Source: Actinomycetota bacterium (GTDB lineage: Bacteria; Actinomycetota; Thermoleophilia; Gaiellales; Gaiellaceae). From it: a DNA stretch of 7,735 bases. The stretch covers positions 1 through 7,735 of the forward strand of contig VGCB01000114.1 in assembly GCA_016870235.1 (NCBI GenBank), in the 5' to 3' direction. Below the pieces are notes generated by a model. It worked only from the letters and a program-made list of their open reading frames with translations. It was not told where the DNA came from and did not search any database. Each line of letters begins with the position of its first letter. The stretch's first letter is position 1. Below, piece after piece: positions 6,432 to 7,735 of the stretch. The position numbers and the translations under genes are program-made.

Positions 6432-7456
6432 TTCGTCAGGGACATGGTGGAGCTCGTGAGGAGCGAGACGGCCGCGTCGCGCGGTGCCTCCCCCGCCGCC
6501 ACGCGGCGAGCGATGGCGGCCGAGATCGTCGGCGCGGCGAACGACGTGCCGCTCCAGGCTGCGAGCCCTGCGAACGTGCGGTAGACGCCGTCGGAGATCC
6601 GCGGCGTGTCGACGTACGTGGAGACCACGTCGCGACCGGGAGCGACGCAGTCACACCACCTGCCCCAGTTCGAAAACGGGGCGGGGCGATGGCCGAGCTT
6701 CGCGACGTCCTCGCTCGCGGCGACACCGACCACCCACGGGTGGGCCGCCGGCCAGAAGGGCGCCGGCGAGGACTCGTTCCCGGCAGGGGCGACGATGACG
6801 GTGTCCGGCCTGGGCCGCGGAGCCTCTCGCGCCGCGAACCCCATCAGCATCAGCGCGATCGGAAGCGAAGCGACCCCATTCAAGGTCGGAAAGGCGAACC
6901 CGCAGTGAACGACCTCGCCGGTGTGCGAGAGGAGCGACCGCGCGATCGCCAGCTCGCTCGTGAAGAGCTGGGACGCAGAGCCGGGTGCCACCGTCGCGAC
7001 GTTCTCGCGGTGGCCGACGGAGACGATGGTGGAGTCGCAGGCGCGGGCGATCTGGCCAGCGATGAACGTGCCGTGTCCACCGATGCCGTCGAGGACGGAC
7101 TGGCCGATCCAGTCCGCCGCCTGGTTGACCGTCCACTTGAGCGATCCGTCCAGCCTGGGGCCGCCGAGACGTGTGGCGACCCGAGCGTCGAGGAGGGGAT
7201 CCCAGCCCTCGACGTAGCCGGTGTCGATGAGGACGACGGATTCGTTCCCTCCTCCCGGCAGTACGGGGCCGGGCGCGGGCGACCCGGGCGCGGGCGGTCG
7301 CGGGAAGTCGGCGGGGCAGATGTTGCACTTCGGCGCGACGACCGTCACGTGGTTCGGTGAGATCCGCGGAACGAGGATGGTGCTCTCGCCGTCGAGCAGA
7401 GCTCCGAGGTCGACTCTCCGGGGCCGCCCCGCGTGGGTGTTCACCCACTCGATCAC
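6398..7456 (-). CDS. Subtilisin-like S8 serine protease, probably 5'-truncated by an insertion sequence
   Basis: The 352-aa reading frame has the full catalytic set of an S8 peptidase: Asp78 in VVLIDTG, His128 in GGHGTFIAG, oxyanion Asn227 in APAGNESS, and Ser305 in GTSFAAP. Before the catalytic domain lies SPNHVTVVAPKCNICP (33-48) and a Pro/Gly linker. No signal peptide or membrane segment is seen, so a cytoplasmic protease is likely. GTG 7456 is the first usual start codon after an in-frame stop, but the frame stays open upstream to about 7560 with protein-like sequence (LRGEFVPEGDPELDDVEIW). The native start therefore probably lay further upstream and was removed by the adjacent transposase-bearing element. 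The gene leads into a sigma gene with a 34-nt overlap. Protease identity is firm; whether the truncated protein is made and folds is unknown. Confidence 0.85.
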   Translation of the reverse strand: MIEWVNTHAGRPRRVDLGALLDGESTILVPRISPNHVTVVAPKCNICPADFPRPPAPGSPAPGPVLPGGGNESVVLIDTGYVEGWDPLLDARVATRLGGPRLDGSLKWTVNQAADWIGQSVLDGIGGHGTFIAGQIARACDSTIVSVGHRENVATVAPGSASQLFTSELAIARSLLSHTGEVVHCGFAFPTLNGVASLPIALMLMGFAAREAPRPRPDTVIVAPAGNESSPAPFWPAAHPWVVGVAASEDVAKLGHRPAPFSNWGRWCDCVAPGRDVVSTYVDTPRISDGVYRTFAGLAAWSGTSFAAPTISAAIARRVAAGEAPRDAAVSLLTSSTMSLTKWGTTLPHFLP

Positions 7457-7559
7457 GTCGGCCTCGGGGTCACGCAGATGCCAGATCTCGACGTCGTCGA
7501 GCTCCGGGTCGCCTTCCGGGACGAACTCACCTCGCAGGGTGTGCTGGCCAGGCGGAGGA

Positions 7560-7735
7560 TGTCCCGTTCGCCGTGGAACTTGGTGGCGGAGTTTCCTGGT
7601 GCTTTAGCTGGCAACAAGTATAGCGGTGGTGTCGAGGGGCTCCTTTTCGGGCGTGCGTTCGTTGTCGATGGCGGCGACGAGGACGGCGAGGTTCTTGTAG
7701 CCGATGATCTTGCGGAACTGCTGTTCGGCTTCGAG
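7560..7735 (-). mobile_element. End of an IS256/Mutator-type insertion sequence (partial)
   Basis: The window's right end holds the transposase 3' end plus about 45 nt of non-coding sequence. The boundary near 7560 is approximate: to its left the protease frame reads like native protein, to its right (7561-7603) it does not. The stretch 7561-7590 would hold the terminal inverted repeat, but this cannot be confirmed because the other end lies outside the window. The target-site duplication cannot be seen for the same reason. Confidence 0.55.
7604..7735 (-). CDS. IS256/Mutator family transposase, C-terminal fragment at window edge
   Basis: The last 43 codons of a - strand gene enter from the right edge and stop at TAA (7604-7606). 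The peptide begins LEAEQQFRKIIGYKNLAVLV and runs to ...AILVAS. The pattern E-x-x-F-R-(R/K)-I-x-G-Y-x-x-L-x-x-L is what I know from the extreme C-terminus of IS256/Mutator-type DDE transposases. The catalytic residues lie outside the window, so activity cannot be judged. The downstream protease reading frame is in the same frame as this stop codon. Confidence 0.7.
   Translation of the reverse strand, partial: LEAEQQFRKIIGYKNLAVLVAAIDNERTPEKEPLDTTAILVAS

Noticed and set aside
6410..7360. Long + strand open frame opposite the protease gene.
   Set aside because: Arg/Gly/Asp-rich shadow of the S8 protease, whose catalytic motifs are all on the - strand.

Overview
The window is very GC-rich. Most start codons are ATG or GTG, and several adjacent genes overlap by 4 nt (GTGA). 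Together with a sigma factor/'WRTID' protein pair that I associate with actinobacteria, this suggests a high-GC Gram-positive, probably an actinomycetote and perhaps of the Thermoleophilia/Gaiellales type. The lineage is inference; no rRNA or tRNA is present to anchor it.

Left part (1-838): the possible tail of an unidentified + strand gene ends against queF, the tRNA queuosine-pathway nitrile reductase, which lies on the - strand. Between queF and mraZ is about 330 nt. It holds a frameshifted remnant of the region-4 helix-turn-helix of an ECF-type sigma factor, followed by a clear regulatory region: a sigma-70-like promoter overlaid by MraZ boxes repeated every 10 bp up to the mraZ start codon.

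Middle part (839-4245, + strand): this is the head of a division and cell wall (dcw) cluster. The order is mraZ (transcriptional regulator), rsmH (16S rRNA m4C1402 methyltransferase), an ftsL-like bitopic coiled-coil protein, and ftsI/pbp2 (septal transpeptidase). The genes overlap or nearly touch and are probably one operon under MraZ autoregulation. The cluster stops after ftsI: murE, murF and mraY do not follow, and a convergent gene begins 36 nt later.

Right part (4282-7735, all on the - strand): read in the direction of transcription, this starts with the 3' end of an IS256/Mutator-type transposase that runs off the window. Next is a subtilisin-like S8 protease whose 5' end appears to have been cut off by that insertion. 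The protease overlaps an ECF-type sigma factor gene, which overlaps by 4 nt a small gene for a protein with a helical WRTID segment and a beta-sandwich-like tail. After a 123-nt gap comes a nucleotidyltransferase-like protein. The protease-sigma-small-protein set looks like a regulated cytoplasmic signalling or conflict cassette, of the kind often found with CHAT/TPR proteins in actinobacteria. Here no CHAT gene is seen and the protease gene is damaged, so the cassette may be decaying or rewired.

The most useful points for follow-up are the protease/sigma/WRTID cassette and its IS truncation, the MraZ-box array, the sigma-factor relic, and the early end of the dcw cluster.
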